A stretch of DNA of 64,000 nt from Rheinheimera sp. MM224 (GCF_947090785.1 NZ_OX352320.1:1302001-1366000), one strand, 5' to 3'. Shown: positions 36,610 through 46,422, counted from the first letter of the stretch. Translations and numbers: made by a program. Notes: generated by a model from the sequence alone, not told the origin.

Positions 36610-36679
36610 CATATCGCGGGCTAAAACAAAACGCAGATTAAGAACACTAGTCGAAGATTTTGGTAGGGAAGTCCATCCA

Positions 36680-36703
36680 GGGTCAGAGCCTAAGCTCTGA
36701 CCC
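36680..36703. repeat. gggtcagagc hairpin, copy 4
   Basis: Perfect 10-bp inverted repeat gggtcagagc-ctaa-gctctgaccc, 8 bp beyond the serA stop codon on the other strand; likely terminator of serA. Confidence 0.8.
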
Positions 36704-36711
36704 AAATCAGA

Positions 36712-37938
36712 TTAATGCAATACTCTGGCTCTTAATGTCCCCGGAATCGACTTTAACTCGTTCAGGGCCAGTTCGTGGTCCAGTGAATCTATGTCTATTA
36801 CCACATAACCAATTTCTGCATTGGTTTGCAGATACTGACCCGAAATGTTGATGCCGTGCTTAGCAAAGGCTTCGTTGATTTTGGTCAGCATACCTGGTTG
36901 GTTTTTGTGGATATGCAGTAAACGTGAGCGGCCTCTGTGTTCTGGCAGCGACACTTCAGGGAAATTCACCGCTGACAAGGTAGAACCGTTGTCGCTGTAT
37001 TTCACCATCTTACCTGCTACTTCAAAACCTATATTCTCCTGCGCTTCCTGAGTAGAACCACCTATATGTGGAGTCAGGATCACATTGTCGAATTCGCGAA
37101 GCGGGGATAAGAATTCTTCATCGTTGCTGGTCGGTTCCACAGGGAATACGTCAATAGCAGCACCGGCGAGTTTTTTCGCCTGCATCACTCTGGCTAAAGC
37201 GTCGATATCGACCACAGTACCGCGTGAAGCGTTGATCAGAATGCTGCCTTGTTTCATCAGATCCAATTCAGCTTCGCCGATCATATTTTTGGTCTGAGCC
37301 GTTTCAGGCACATGTAAAGTCACCACGTCTGAAGTTTTCAGCAAAGTGCCAAAATCGACTTGGGTGGCATTGCCTAATACCAGCTTGTCTTCGATATCGT
37401 AAAACTGCACACGCATACCGATGTTTTCCGCCATGATGCTCAGCTGAGTACCAATATGGCCGTAACCTATAATGCCTAAGGTTTTACCACGGGCTTCAAA
37501 AGACTGAGTTGCAGTTTTTTGCCATTCACCGCGGTGGGCAGCCGCATTACGCTCCGGAATACCACGCAGCAGCATAATGATTTGGCCTAATACCAGTTCA
37601 GCCACAGAGCGGGTATTGGAAAACGGCGCGTTAAATACCGGAATACCACGCATCAGGGCAGCGTCTAAATCGACCTGATTGGTGCCGATACAAAAGCAGC
37701 CAACAGCGGCCAGTTTAGTGGCGGCATCCAGCACTTTTTCGGTCAGTTGGGTGCGTGAGCGAATACCAATAAAGTGCACGTCACGGATTTTTTCAATCAG
37801 TTCAGCTTCATCCAAAGAGGTTTTCAGATACTCAATGTTGCTGTAGCCCTGATTCTTAAAGCTTTGCACCGCACTTTGGTGCAAACCTTCCAGTAACAGG
37901 ATCTTGATCTTGTCTTTGGGCAGCGAAAATTTTTCCAT
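36712..37938 (-). CDS. serA: D-3-phosphoglycerate dehydrogenase
   Basis: A 408-residue enzyme that oxidises 3-phosphoglycerate with NAD+ in the first step of serine synthesis. The NAD-binding motif GIIGYGHIGTQL, the active-site segments INASRGTVVD and HIGGSTQEAQ, and a C-terminal ACT domain (from about 335, ending SIPGTLRARVLH) give the E. coli-type serine-inhibited form. rpiA lies 47 bp upstream on the same strand, as in E. coli where the two genes are neighbours. Confidence 0.96.
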   Translation of the reverse strand: MEKFSLPKDKIKILLLEGLHQSAVQSFKNQGYSNIEYLKTSLDEAELIEKIRDVHFIGIRSRTQLTEKVLDAATKLAAVGCFCIGTNQVDLDAALMRGIPVFNAPFSNTRSVAELVLGQIIMLLRGIPERNAAAHRGEWQKTATQSFEARGKTLGIIGYGHIGTQLSIMAENIGMRVQFYDIEDKLVLGNATQVDFGTLLKTSDVVTLHVPETAQTKNMIGEAELDLMKQGSILINASRGTVVDIDALARVMQAKKLAGAAIDVFPVEPTSNDEEFLSPLREFDNVILTPHIGGSTQEAQENIGFEVAGKMVKYSDNGSTLSAVNFPEVSLPEHRGRSRLLHIHKNQPGMLTKINEAFAKHGINISGQYLQTNAEIGYVVIDIDSLDHELALNELKSIPGTLRARVLH

Positions 37939-37985
37939 TTTACTTCTCTTTAACTTGTTGCAATTTGAATTCAGTTCACTGGATT

Positions 37986-38642
37986 TCAGTTTAAAACCAA
38001 TGTGCCTTGGGCTGTTCCTACGAGAACGATATCTGCCGCGCGACGGGCAAAAATACCGTTGGTGACTACGCCGACCAGGTTGTTTATTTGTTGTTCTAGT
38101 TCTTCTGGCTCTGTAATGCTAAGGCCATGCACATCTAAAATAATATTGCCGTTGTCGGTCACGACGTTTTCACGCCACACTGGGCGACCACCTAATTTTT
38201 CCAGCTCACGTGTGACATAAGCACGGGCCATAGGGATCACTTCAACAGGTAAAGGGAATTTGCCGAGCACGTTTACTTGTTTGGTTTGATCGACAATACA
38301 GACAAACTTTTCGGCTACAGCTGCGACAATTTTTTCACGGGTCAGAGCTGCGCCACCGCCTTTAATCATATGGTTTTGCGGGTTAATTTCGTCTGCACCA
38401 TCGACGTACACACCAAAACTTTCCACCTCGTTTAAGTCCAGCACAGTAATGCCTAAAGCACGCATTTTTTCAGTGGATTGCACTGAACTGGAGACTGCAC
38501 CTTTGATCTGATCTTTGATAGTGGCCAGCGCATCAATAAAGTGATTGACGGTGGAGCCAGTGCCCACACCCACAATAGTCTGAGGCGCTACATAATCCAA
38601 TGCTGCCCAGGCGGCATTTTTTTTCATCTGATCTTGAGTCAT
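37986..38642 (-). CDS. rpiA: Ribose-5-phosphate isomerase A
   Basis: A 218-residue enzyme of the pentose phosphate pathway interconverting ribose 5-phosphate and ribulose 5-phosphate. [26 protein letters not shown] and [16 protein letters not shown] carry the substrate and catalytic residues. I start at the ATG at 38642 ([15 protein letters not shown]), which matches E. coli RpiA. The in-frame extension to 38723 is not family-like. Confidence 0.95.
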   Translation of the reverse strand: MTQDQMKKNAAWAALDYVAPQTIVGVGTGSTVNHFIDALATIKDQIKGAVSSSVQSTEKMRALGITVLDLNEVESFGVYVDGADEINPQNHMIKGGGAALTREKIVAAVAEKFVCIVDQTKQVNVLGKFPLPVEVIPMARAYVTRELEKLGGRPVWRENVVTDNGNIILDVHGLSITEPEELEQQINNLVGVVTNGIFARRAADIVLVGTAQGTLVLN

Positions 38643-38757
38643 AGGTCTACCGGAAAGTTTTAAGCCACGTTTAGCCATACAGATGGATAGTAGCCGAAAA
38701 GGGGGATCCGGCAAAAGGGGCAAAAGGAAAAAGAGCTGAAAGAATTTTAGTATTTAC

Positions 38758-39357
38758 TCATTGTTCACTAAAACAGCGGAATTGGGTTGGAGTGCAGATA
38801 GCTGGCAGTGGAATATCCCAGGCTTCGACTGGCACGGCATCCACTTGCTGGCAATCATGGGCTAAGCCAATCAGCTGTGGTTTTGTTAGTGCAGAATCCA
38901 ACTGACTTAAGGTTCTGTCATAAAAGCCGCCACCCATCCCTAAACGCTGACCTTGAGAGTCAAAAGCGACCAAAGGCGTAAAAATCAGATCCAATTGGTC
39001 GACAGGGCATAACAAGCTGCAATTAAGCTGTGGCTCACCAATGCCAAACTGATTAGGTTTTAATAAGCTGTCAGGGGTATAAAGCTGAAACACCAGATAA
39101 CCAGGTACCACAGGATGCAACAGCGGCAGGTATAAGCTTTTGCCTTGTTGCCATAAGGCCTGAATAAGCGGAGTTGTGTCCAGCTCACCGTCATTGGTCA
39201 GGTATAAAGCTATATGCTGAGCTTGCTGTACTTCAGGGCGAGGCAGTAGTTGCTGCACTAAATCCAGACTGGCCTGGTGCTGTTGCTCTGCAGATAAGGA
39301 TCGGCGCAAACTGCGAATATGCTGACGAAGCTGTTGGCGTGAAGTCAAAACACTCAC
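38758..39357 (-). CDS. fau: 5-formyltetrahydrofolate cyclo-ligase
   Basis: A 199-residue ATP-dependent enzyme that returns 5-formyl-THF to the folate pool (YgfA type). The C-terminal GMGGGFYDRTLSQ is the family signature, and basic residues near the N-terminus (RQHIRSLRRSLSAEQQ) suit the phosphate-binding part. It lies downstream of the 6S RNA gene on the same strand, the standard gammaproteobacterial arrangement, and may be co-transcribed with it. Confidence 0.92.
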   Translation of the reverse strand: MSVLTSRQQLRQHIRSLRRSLSAEQQHQASLDLVQQLLPRPEVQQAQHIALYLTNDGELDTTPLIQALWQQGKSLYLPLLHPVVPGYLVFQLYTPDSLLKPNQFGIGEPQLNCSLLCPVDQLDLIFTPLVAFDSQGQRLGMGGGFYDRTLSQLDSALTKPQLIGLAHDCQQVDAVPVEAWDIPLPAICTPTQFRCFSEQ

Positions 39358-39367
39358 CCTGAAGATG

Positions 39368-39391
39368 TAGGGGCGAGGCTTGCCTCGTCCG
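39368..39391. repeat. Small gggcga hairpin between 6S RNA and fau
   Basis: gtaggggcgaggc-tt-gcctcgtcc; the left part repeats the motif seen after gltX (35649-35672). It may end the 6S transcript or be a dispersed hairpin element. Confidence 0.45.
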
Positions 39392-39437
39392 TTTCGTATT
39401 TAAATAAAGATTGGGGAGAGAAACGAAGGATAAAAAG

Positions 39438-39620
39438 GTTCTCCGAATTGCCGTGTCAAGTATCAGCCCTTGAACCTAAGGTTCAAGGCGGGAGTCAGTT
39501 TGTCACCGTAGGCTTCTCGGTACGAGCCGAGCCTGCACAAAAGCAACAAGAAGGAGCCCCTAAAGTAAAACAATTATCGGCTCAGGGACATCTACCTAAT
39601 CACTGACAACTCAGAGAACG
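39438..39620 (-). ncRNA. ssrS: 6S RNA
   Basis: About 183 nt. On the minus strand it begins near TTCTCTGAG and contains CCCTGAGCCGATA, AGGCTCGGCTCGTACCGAG followed by AAGCC, and CCTTGAACCTTAGGTTCAAG, and closes with TCGGAGAACC. These correspond block by block to E. coli 6S RNA, and the ends pair with each other. A -10 box TATACT (39626-39631) fits the 5' end. The place between zapA and fau is the conserved one. 6S RNA binds sigma-70 RNA polymerase in stationary phase. Ends are approximate. Confidence 0.92.
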
Positions 39621-39646
39621 TGGTAAGTATAACACCGGCTTTTTGA

Positions 39647-39952
39647 TTATTCCGCCTTCTTTTTCACTTCCACGAGCTCATTGCACAAATTTAGCGCAAT
39701 CATCAGCAAAACATCTTCATTCATATGCACACCGGGTTTAAATTTTGTACTGGCAACCCGTTGTTCTAATTCATCAATGGCATTTTGCAGCCGTTGTTCT
39801 TCACCCAAAGGGCAGGAAACTTTTAATACCCGGCCTAAAACCGAGATAGTCAGTTGCTTAGGTTTTGTGCTGGCAGCAGGTTTTGCGGCTGGTTTTTTCA
39901 CTACAGCTTCAGCTGGAGGTGGGTCAACAGGACGAAATTTACGTAAATGCAT
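39647..39952 (-). CDS. zapA: Cell division protein ZapA
   Basis: A 101-residue FtsZ-ring stabiliser. The core LTISVLGRVLKVSCPLGEE followed by a heptad-like helix (ALNLCNELVEVKKKAE) is ZapA. About 35 extra N-terminal residues rich in Ala, Lys and Pro precede it. I prefer the ATG at 39952 because GAGG lies about 8 nt upstream; an in-frame ATG at 39988 is possible. It is divergent from ygfB and upstream of the 6S gene, as in E. coli. Confidence 0.9.
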   Translation of the reverse strand: MHLRKFRPVDPPPAEAVVKKPAAKPAASTKPKQLTISVLGRVLKVSCPLGEEQRLQNAIDELEQRVASTKFKPGVHMNEDVLLMIALNLCNELVEVKKKAE

Positions 39953-40055
39953 GATAGAGACCTCTGGGCCTGCGATTGGGGCGTCCATCTGTTGGCGGGT
40001 AGAACCAGCAAATGGTAGGATAGCTGCCTTGAAAAGTCGCTTGGGCCGAAAAATT

Positions 40056-40637
40056 ATGACGACAGAAATTTTTAAATCTTACGATCACTGGACCAGTTTG
40101 CTGGATCAATCTTACCTGATGGCGTCGGCCGCCGAAGTACATGGCTTGATCGCAGGTTTACTAAGTGCCGGTGTGAGCGCAGAACCGGCGAAGATTTTAC
40201 CAGTTCTGCACGACTTCTTAAATGACGGACAAGCCTTATCTGCCCCTGTTAAAGCAGATATTTCGGATTTAATTATGCAAACGTCTGAATCTTTGGCACA
40301 TACCGACTATTCCTTTGCGTTATTGCTGCCAGGTGACGATGATTCGCTGCCGGAACGTCTTGAGGCTATGGTCGAATGGACTCAGTCTTTTTTAGTAGGT
40401 TTTGCCATTCAGCAAACCGATTTATCCATTTGTTCGGCCGATGTAAAAGATGCGATAGAAGAGCTGACCGAAATCACCAAAATCGACGTATTTGCCATAG
40501 ATGACAACAGCGCAGAAAGTAACGAAGAGTCGTACTTTTTAGTATTGGAGCATATACGTTTACTTGTGCTGACCTGTTTTAACGAAGTAGGGCTTAAATT
40601 CAGCAAAAACGAAGTTCAGAATAAAACTTTGCATTAA
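40056..40637 (+). CDS. ygfB: UPF0149 family protein YgfB
   Basis: A 193-residue acidic cytoplasmic protein. The start MTTEIFKSYDHWTSLLDQ, then AAEVHGLIAGLLSAG and MVEWTQSFLVGF, match UPF0149/YgfB; in Pseudomonas YgfB is linked to control of ampDh3 and beta-lactam tolerance, elsewhere unknown. The start at 40056 is chosen by similarity; the open frame upstream is the antisense of zapA. It is the first gene of the ygfB-pepP-ubiH-ubiI run. Confidence 0.9.
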   Translation: MTTEIFKSYDHWTSLLDQSYLMASAAEVHGLIAGLLSAGVSAEPAKILPVLHDFLNDGQALSAPVKADISDLIMQTSESLAHTDYSFALLLPGDDDSLPERLEAMVEWTQSFLVGFAIQQTDLSICSADVKDAIEELTEITKIDVFAIDDNSAESNEESYFLVLEHIRLLVLTCFNEVGLKFSKNEVQNKTLH

Positions 40638-40650
40638 GAGCCTTTAGCAA

Positions 40651-41964
40651 ATGACAGTGAACATCTATTCAAACAGACGTGAGCGCTTGCTTACCTCAAT
40701 CCCAAACAACAGCGTGGTTTTAGTACCTGCAGCTGTGGAGTTAACCCGTAGCCGCGACACTGAATACCCTTTTCGTCAGGACAGCGACTTCTTTTATCTG
40801 ACCGGTTTTAATGAACCTGACGCGCTTTTGATCTTAAGCAAAGATAATTCTGGCGACACTGCTAGTCTGTTGCTGTGCCGCCCTAAGGACCAGTTGGCTG
40901 AAATCTGGCAAGGCCGCCGTTTAGGGCCAGAGCAAGCCAAAGCTGTATTAGGTTTAGATGCTTTGCCTATTGCAGAGCTGGATACAGAATTACTTAAAGC
41001 ACTGAATCAAAAAACTACACTGTTTTATGCGCAGGGCACTTATGCCGAATTTGACGCCAAAGTAGCTGCCACTTTAGCTACGTTGCGGCTTTATCCGAAA
41101 CGGGGTTACGTAGCACCTACAGTGCAGCAGGATTTACGGCCTGTAACGGCCGAAATGCGTTTGTTTAAAGATGAAGATGAAATTCATCAGATGCGCCAAG
41201 CCGGTTATATCAGTGCCAAAGCTCATAAAAGAGCGATGCAAGCCGCTAAAGCTGGCGTTTGGGAATATCAGCTTGAAGCCCATATTTTGCATGAGTTTGC
41301 CATGCACGGCGCCCGTTTTCCTGGCTACAACTGCATAGTAGGAGCGGGTGAAAACGGCTGTATTTTGCATTACACCGACAACAGCAGCCAGCTCAAAGAC
41401 GGTGATTTAGTGCTGATTGATGCAGGTGCTGAGTATCAGGGTTATACGGCGGATATTACCCGTACTTTCCCGGCCAGTGGCAAATTCAGCCCAGAGCAGG
41501 CTGCTGTGTATCAGGTGGTGCTGAATGCTCAGTACGCTGCTTGTGCAAAGGTAAAACCTTGCAACAAATTTAAAGATGCGCTCGATGCTGCTTGTTTAGA
41601 GCTAACGAAAGGCTTATTGGATTTAGGCATTTTACAAGGCGAGCTGGAGCAGTTGTTAAAAGACAACGCCTGCAAAGCTTATTTTATCCATGGCTTAGGC
41701 CACTGGTTAGGTTTGGACGTACATGATGTTGGTGCTTACAAACTTGCTGGCGAAGAGCGGCCTTTTGCACCGGGCATGATTTTAACCATAGAGCCGGGTT
41801 TATATATCCCAACAGGTTCGCCATGCGATTCTAAGTGGTGGGGCCTGGCGGTACGGATTGAAGATGATTTGCTGGTAACGGCCGAAGGTCACGACAACTT
41901 AACAGAGTTAGTGCCCAAAGAAATCGCAGAAATTGAAGCTTTAATGGCGCAGTCGTCCATTTAA
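40651..41964 (+). CDS. pepP: Xaa-Pro aminopeptidase PepP
   Basis: A 437-residue dinuclear manganese peptidase that removes N-terminal residues before proline. The pita-bread fold shows its ligands in LIDAGAEYQGYTADITRTF (two Asp), FIHGLGHWLGLDVHDVG (His), ILTIEPGLYI (Glu) and AVRIEDDLLV (Glu). The N-terminal creatinase-like domain includes PFRQDSDFFYLTGF. It starts 13 bp behind ygfB. Confidence 0.96.
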   Translation: MTVNIYSNRRERLLTSIPNNSVVLVPAAVELTRSRDTEYPFRQDSDFFYLTGFNEPDALLILSKDNSGDTASLLLCRPKDQLAEIWQGRRLGPEQAKAVLGLDALPIAELDTELLKALNQKTTLFYAQGTYAEFDAKVAATLATLRLYPKRGYVAPTVQQDLRPVTAEMRLFKDEDEIHQMRQAGYISAKAHKRAMQAAKAGVWEYQLEAHILHEFAMHGARFPGYNCIVGAGENGCILHYTDNSSQLKDGDLVLIDAGAEYQGYTADITRTFPASGKFSPEQAAVYQVVLNAQYAACAKVKPCNKFKDALDAACLELTKGLLDLGILQGELEQLLKDNACKAYFIHGLGHWLGLDVHDVGAYKLAGEERPFAPGMILTIEPGLYIPTGSPCDSKWWGLAVRIEDDLLVTAEGHDNLTELVPKEIAEIEALMAQSSI

Positions 41965-41993
41965 GTTGTCTATTTAAATCATAGGATAGTTTT

Positions 41994-43247
41994 ATGCAGC
42001 AGGATAGAAGCTCAGCTCAAACAAACACAGATCCACTGGATCTGGTGATCGCAGGCGGTGGTATGGCCGGATCTATGCTGGCTTATGTGCTGCTGAGTCA
42101 AAACCCTGCATTAAAGCTGGCGATTATTGAACAAAGCCCCGAACTTGCGACAGATCAGCAACCGTCCAAAGCCAGCTTTGATAGCCGCAGCATAGCGCTG
42201 GCGCATGGCAGTGTTGAACTGCTACAGCAATGGGGCTTGTGGCAGGATCTGCAACAAAGCGGCTGTGCTATCAAACATATCCATATTTCCGACCGCGGTC
42301 ATTTTGGTAAAACCTATTTAAATGCGGCCGATCATCAGTTAACTGCTTTAGGCCAGGTGATTGAAGTTGAAGCCATAGGCGAAGTGTTGTGGCAAAAACT
42401 TAAAACCTTCACAGCACAAGGCCGTTTAAGCTGGTTTTACAGCGATGCGATTAGTGCATTAAACCCAACAGCAGAGTTGCAACAGGTCAGCTTACAAAGT
42501 GGCGCTGTGCTGCAAACTAAGTTGCTGGTCATAGCTGAAGGTGGTTTATCACCCAGCCGCACTTTAGCTGGTTTTGAGCTGAAATCTGATGACTATCAGC
42601 AGCATGCGCTGATTGCCAATATAGGTTTAGCGGAATCTCATCAACATAAAGCTTTTGAACGTTTTACTCCAACCGGGCCTTTGGCTTTATTGCCTTTAAC
42701 CCGGCAGCGTTATTCGCTGGTCTGGACTTTAACGCCTGAACAAGCGGCGCATCATTTAAACCAACCAGAGCATGAGTTTTTAGCCGCATTGCAACAAGCT
42801 GCAGGGCACAGGGCTGGTGTATTTAAAACTGTAGGTCAGCGTGTGGTGTATCCGTTGAGTTTAAAGCGGGCCACTGAAGCTTCGCGCCATCGCACTGTGC
42901 TTTTAGGTAACAGTTTGCATAACCTGCATCCTATAGCAGGTCAGGGTTTTAATCTGGCAGTGCGCGATATTTTTAGTTTAAGTTTGTTGCTGCAAAAACA
43001 TCAGGCAGATGCAGGCAGCTATGTGCTGACCAAAGCCTATCAGCAGGCGCGTTTGCCTGATATGCAGCAAGTGATTTTGTATACCGACTCCCTTGTACGG
43101 CTATTTTCCAATTCATCCCGCCTGATGGCGCTTGGCCGTAATACAGGCTTATTCGCATTAAACCTTTGTCCTGATTTAAAACAAGCCGTGGCTAACCAGG
43201 CCATGGGTCTGAATTCTATTCGCCAGTTAAAGGCGCTGCTGAGTTAA
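41994..43247 (+). CDS. ubiH: 2-octaprenyl-6-methoxyphenol hydroxylase UbiH
   Basis: A 417-residue FAD monooxygenase of ubiquinone synthesis. The dinucleotide motif is IAGGGMAGSMLAYVLL. The RSIALAHGSVELLQQWGLW segment and the second FAD motif GNSLHNLHPIAGQGFNLAVRD are typical of UbiH/UbiI. The order after pepP and before ubiI identifies it as UbiH (C1 hydroxylation). It forms one operon with its neighbours (29 and 26 bp gaps). Confidence 0.94.
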   Translation: MQQDRSSAQTNTDPLDLVIAGGGMAGSMLAYVLLSQNPALKLAIIEQSPELATDQQPSKASFDSRSIALAHGSVELLQQWGLWQDLQQSGCAIKHIHISDRGHFGKTYLNAADHQLTALGQVIEVEAIGEVLWQKLKTFTAQGRLSWFYSDAISALNPTAELQQVSLQSGAVLQTKLLVIAEGGLSPSRTLAGFELKSDDYQQHALIANIGLAESHQHKAFERFTPTGPLALLPLTRQRYSLVWTLTPEQAAHHLNQPEHEFLAALQQAAGHRAGVFKTVGQRVVYPLSLKRATEASRHRTVLLGNSLHNLHPIAGQGFNLAVRDIFSLSLLLQKHQADAGSYVLTKAYQQARLPDMQQVILYTDSLVRLFSNSSRLMALGRNTGLFALNLCPDLKQAVANQAMGLNSIRQLKALLS

Positions 43248-43273
43248 ACCTCAGCCTAAAAAAGAGATCACTT

Positions 43274-44479
43274 ATGCAGGATCTGGATATTTGTATAGTC
43301 GGCGCAGGCAGTGCAGGTTTAACCCTGGCGCTACTGTTGGCCGACTCACCGCTTAAAATTGCCGTGCTGGATAAAGACCAGGCGCCAGAGCTTGTAGCAC
43401 CCAGCTTAAAACGGGTTAGCGCGCTGAATCAGGCTTCAAAACGCTTATTGAGTCAGTTAGGCGTTTGGCAGGATTTAACGTCAGCTGCGCCTTATACAGA
43501 TATGAAAGTATGGGAAGCCGACAGTTTTGGCCGCATTGAGTTTTCTGCGCTGGAACAAGGTTGTGATGAGCTGGGCTGGATAGTGGATAACGAACAGCTG
43601 CGTGCAGTGCTCTACAGCAAACTGAAAAGCAAAACCAATGTCAGTTGTCTGTTTCAGAGCACAATTCTAAACATCAGCAATAGCGAACAGCAAAACCTGC
43701 TAACGCTGCAAGATCAAAGCCCGATCCTGTGCAAACTGTTGGTAGCTGCTGATGGTGCTAACTCTTTTGTGCGTCAGCAATTACAAATGCCTATCGCCTT
43801 TTGGGATTACCAGCATCAGGCCTTAGTGGCGCAAATCCGTACCACTGAACCGCATCAAAGCTGTGCCCGTCAGGTGTTTTTACCGACAGGCCCGCTGGCG
43901 TTATTGCCATTGGCCGACCCGCATTTAGTCTCTATTGTCTGGAGTACCAGCCCGGAGCAGGCTGCTGAATTACAAGCTATGCCATGCGATCAGTTTAATA
44001 AAGCCTTAACAGCGGCCAGCAATTCGGTATTAGGCCTGCTGCAACTTGAGTCGACACTCAACAGCTACCCACTGAAAATGCGTTATGCCAGCGAATGGGT
44101 GCTAAATAAAACCGTGCTGGTGGCCGACGCTGCCCATACGATTCACCCGCTGGCAGGGCAGGGCATGAACCTGGGTTTAATGGATGTTGCCGCATTAGCA
44201 GAACTAATAAGTCAGCAAATCAGTGCGCAAAAGCCAATTAATGAAGAACGTATGCTGAGAAGTTACGAGCGCTGGCGTAAAGCTGAGGCACAAACCCTGA
44301 TCGCCGCTATGGAAGCCTTTAAACAAGGTTTTGGCCGTCAGAATCCAGTACTGAAATTAGTGCGTGGCATAGGAATGTCGCTGACCGACAAATTGCCTTT
44401 CGTAAAACAAAAAATAATGGCTGCAGCTTTAGGTGATTCTGGTGACTTACCAGCAATAGCGAGGCCTGCAGCTAAATGA
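43274..44479 (+). CDS. ubiI: 2-octaprenylphenol hydroxylase UbiI (VisC)
   Basis: A 401-residue FAD monooxygenase expected to hydroxylate C5 of the ubiquinone ring. IVGAGSAGLTLALLLA is the N-terminal FAD motif, RVSALNQASKRLLSQLGVW and VADAAHTIHPLAGQGMNLG follow. It is paralogous to the preceding ubiH and lies in the E. coli order pepP-ubiH-visC-gcvT. A strong hairpin ends the operon. Confidence 0.93.
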   Translation: MQDLDICIVGAGSAGLTLALLLADSPLKIAVLDKDQAPELVAPSLKRVSALNQASKRLLSQLGVWQDLTSAAPYTDMKVWEADSFGRIEFSALEQGCDELGWIVDNEQLRAVLYSKLKSKTNVSCLFQSTILNISNSEQQNLLTLQDQSPILCKLLVAADGANSFVRQQLQMPIAFWDYQHQALVAQIRTTEPHQSCARQVFLPTGPLALLPLADPHLVSIVWSTSPEQAAELQAMPCDQFNKALTAASNSVLGLLQLESTLNSYPLKMRYASEWVLNKTVLVADAAHTIHPLAGQGMNLGLMDVAALAELISQQISAQKPINEERMLRSYERWRKAEAQTLIAAMEAFKQGFGRQNPVLKLVRGIGMSLTDKLPFVKQKIMAAALGDSGDLPAIARPAAK

Positions 44480-44499
44480 GAGGCTGTTAACAGGCCTAA

Positions 44500-44532
44500 A
44501 ATAGCAGGGTTATTTGCTATAACCCTGCTATT
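44500..44532 (+). terminator. Terminator after ubiI
   Basis: Perfect 14-bp stem aatagcagggttat / ataaccctgctatt with a 5-nt loop. It lacks a long T tail but separates the ubi operon from gcvT. Confidence 0.7.
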
Positions 44533-44755
44533 CGCATTATTAAATCTAATCCAAAAGGGGCTGTTGGCCTCTGGCCCCATCGGTTATAATCCGGTTCATC
44601 TTAAAAATGCCATTCGGTTATAAGCAGATTTCTGTGACAAGCGAATGACAAGTTCCTGAGTAGTTTGAAGTTGCATAACGCGGCCTGAAAAGCTCCAGCA
44701 GCGCAGGCCAGAATTTATTGACTGCTCCGGCAGCTAAAAACTGGAAAAAATACAG
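44533..44755 (+). promoter_or_regulatory. gcvT upstream region
   Basis: A 223-bp stretch that should hold the gcv promoter. I looked for a glycine riboswitch and did not see its conserved core. ggttataatccgg near 44582-44594 contains TATAAT, a possible -10. Confidence 0.35.
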
Positions 44756-45835
44756 ATGGCCCAAAAAACAGTATTATTCGCCAAGCATGTAGAATGTGGC
44801 GCAAAGATGGTGGACTTTCACGGCTGGGATATGCCGCTGAACTACGGTTCACAAATTGAAGAACACCACCATGTCCGCCAGGACGCTGGTATGTTCGACG
44901 TCTCTCACATGACTATCGTTGACCTGCAAGGGCCAAACACCCGTAATTTCCTGCGTTATTTACTCGCCAACGACGTCAACAAACTGACTGTGTCAGGCAA
45001 AGCCTTATACAGCGGCATGTTAAACGAAGCCGGTGGCGTGATTGACGACTTAATCGTTTACTTCCTTACCGAAGACTTCTTCCGCTTAGTGGTGAACTCA
45101 GCCACCCGTGAAAACGATCTGGCCTGGATCAACAAACAAGCTGCCGAATTTAATGTCACTGTGACCGAACGCCCAGAGTTCGCCATGATTGCAGTGCAAG
45201 GCCCACAAGCCAAAGCCAAAGTCGCCACCTTATTAACTGAAGAGCAAAAAGCAGCTGTTGCTGGTATGAAGCCATTTTTTGGTGTTCAGGCCGGTTCTTT
45301 GTTTATTGCCACTACGGGCTACACAGGCGAAGACGGTTACGAAATCTCTTTACCTAACGAAGAAGCCGCTGACTTCTGGCAAAAACTGCTGGATGCTGGT
45401 GTAAAACCTGCTGGTTTAGGCGCTCGTGACACTTTACGTTTAGAAGCAGGTATGAACCTGTATGGCCAGGATATGGACGAAACTGTATCTCCGCTGGCAG
45501 CTAACATGGGCTGGACTATTGCGTGGGAACCAAGCGACCGTAACTTTATTGGCCGTGCTGCTTTAGAACAACAAAAAGCTGCCGGCACTATGAAGCTGGT
45601 TGGTTTAGTGATGGAACAAAAAGGCGTATTACGTCACGGCCAAAAAGTTGTGACTGAAGGCGGCGAAGGCGAAATCACTTCTGGTACTTTCTCACCTACT
45701 TTAGGTTTCAGTATAGCTATGGCCCGTGTACCAGCTACGACTGGCGACACAGCCGAAGTGGATATCCGCGGCAAACTGGTTCAGGTGAAAGTAGTGAAGC
45801 CTAACTTTGTGCGTATGGGTAAAAAAGTAATCTGA
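44756..45835 (+). CDS. gcvT: Aminomethyltransferase (glycine cleavage T protein)
   Basis: A 359-residue enzyme transferring the methylene group from aminomethyl-lipoyl GcvH to tetrahydrofolate, releasing ammonia. [21 protein letters not shown], the segment MFDVSHM and [13 protein letters not shown] (folate site) are characteristic. A C-terminal barrel runs from about 280. It is the first gene of gcvT-gcvH-gcvP and matches family length. Confidence 0.96.
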   Translation: MAQKTVLFAKHVECGAKMVDFHGWDMPLNYGSQIEEHHHVRQDAGMFDVSHMTIVDLQGPNTRNFLRYLLANDVNKLTVSGKALYSGMLNEAGGVIDDLIVYFLTEDFFRLVVNSATRENDLAWINKQAAEFNVTVTERPEFAMIAVQGPQAKAKVATLLTEEQKAAVAGMKPFFGVQAGSLFIATTGYTGEDGYEISLPNEEAADFWQKLLDAGVKPAGLGARDTLRLEAGMNLYGQDMDETVSPLAANMGWTIAWEPSDRNFIGRAALEQQKAAGTMKLVGLVMEQKGVLRHGQKVVTEGGEGEITSGTFSPTLGFSIAMARVPATTGDTAEVDIRGKLVQVKVVKPNFVRMGKKVI

Positions 45836-46013
45836 TTTAAATACAGTGGCTTGCTTTGTCTGAAACGTTTTTGTCTAAGAAATAAACAGATAAGGTGAGC
45901 CGCCTTAAGCTTGCGGCAAAAGCATAGCTTCGCTATGTTGTTTGCCAGAGTCAGTCAGTAGACTGGCTGCGATTAACAGCACAATAGCTAATACAGCACC
46001 AAGGAACATAACA

Positions 46014-46403
46014 ATGAGCAACATCCCTAACGATTTAAAATACGCTCCGTCACACGAATGGGTTCGTGACGAAGGCAATGGCGTTTTCACCGTAGGTATT
46101 TCTGAGCACGCTCAGGACCTTTTAGGTGACATGGTATTTGTTGAATTACCAGACGTTGGTGATGTAGTTGCTCAGGGCGACGACGTAGCTGTAGCTGAGT
46201 CTGTAAAAGCAGCATCAGACATCTACGCTCCGGTATCTGGCGAAATCGTTGCAGTAAACGATGCATTAAACGATTCTCCAGAGCTGGTAAACAGCGCACC
46301 ATACGGTGACGGCTGGATGTTCAAAATCAAGATTTCTGACGAATCTGAACTGGCAGGCTTATTAGACGCCGCTGGTTACCAGAGCGTTGTTGACTCAGAA
46401 TAA
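46014..46403 (+). CDS. gcvH: Glycine cleavage system H protein
   Basis: A 129-residue lipoyl carrier shuttling the aminomethyl group between GcvP, GcvT and Lpd. The lipoylated Lys is Lys65 in [13 protein letters not shown]. Start [17 protein letters not shown] at 46014 fits the family and has AAGGAAC upstream; the longer open frame is not conserved-looking. A gap of 178 bp separates it from gcvT, and a terminator-like hairpin follows. Confidence 0.97.
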   Translation: MSNIPNDLKYAPSHEWVRDEGNGVFTVGISEHAQDLLGDMVFVELPDVGDVVAQGDDVAVAESVKAASDIYAPVSGEIVAVNDALNDSPELVNSAPYGDGWMFKIKISDESELAGLLDAAGYQSVVDSE

Positions 46404-46422
46404 GTCGACGTTGAGTATCTAG

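Noticed and set aside
39681..40055. Long N-terminal extension of YgfB
   Set aside because: This part of the frame is antisense to zapA; the family starts at the ATG at 40056.
44533..44755. Glycine riboswitch before gcvT
   Set aside because: The conserved tandem aptamer core was not seen.
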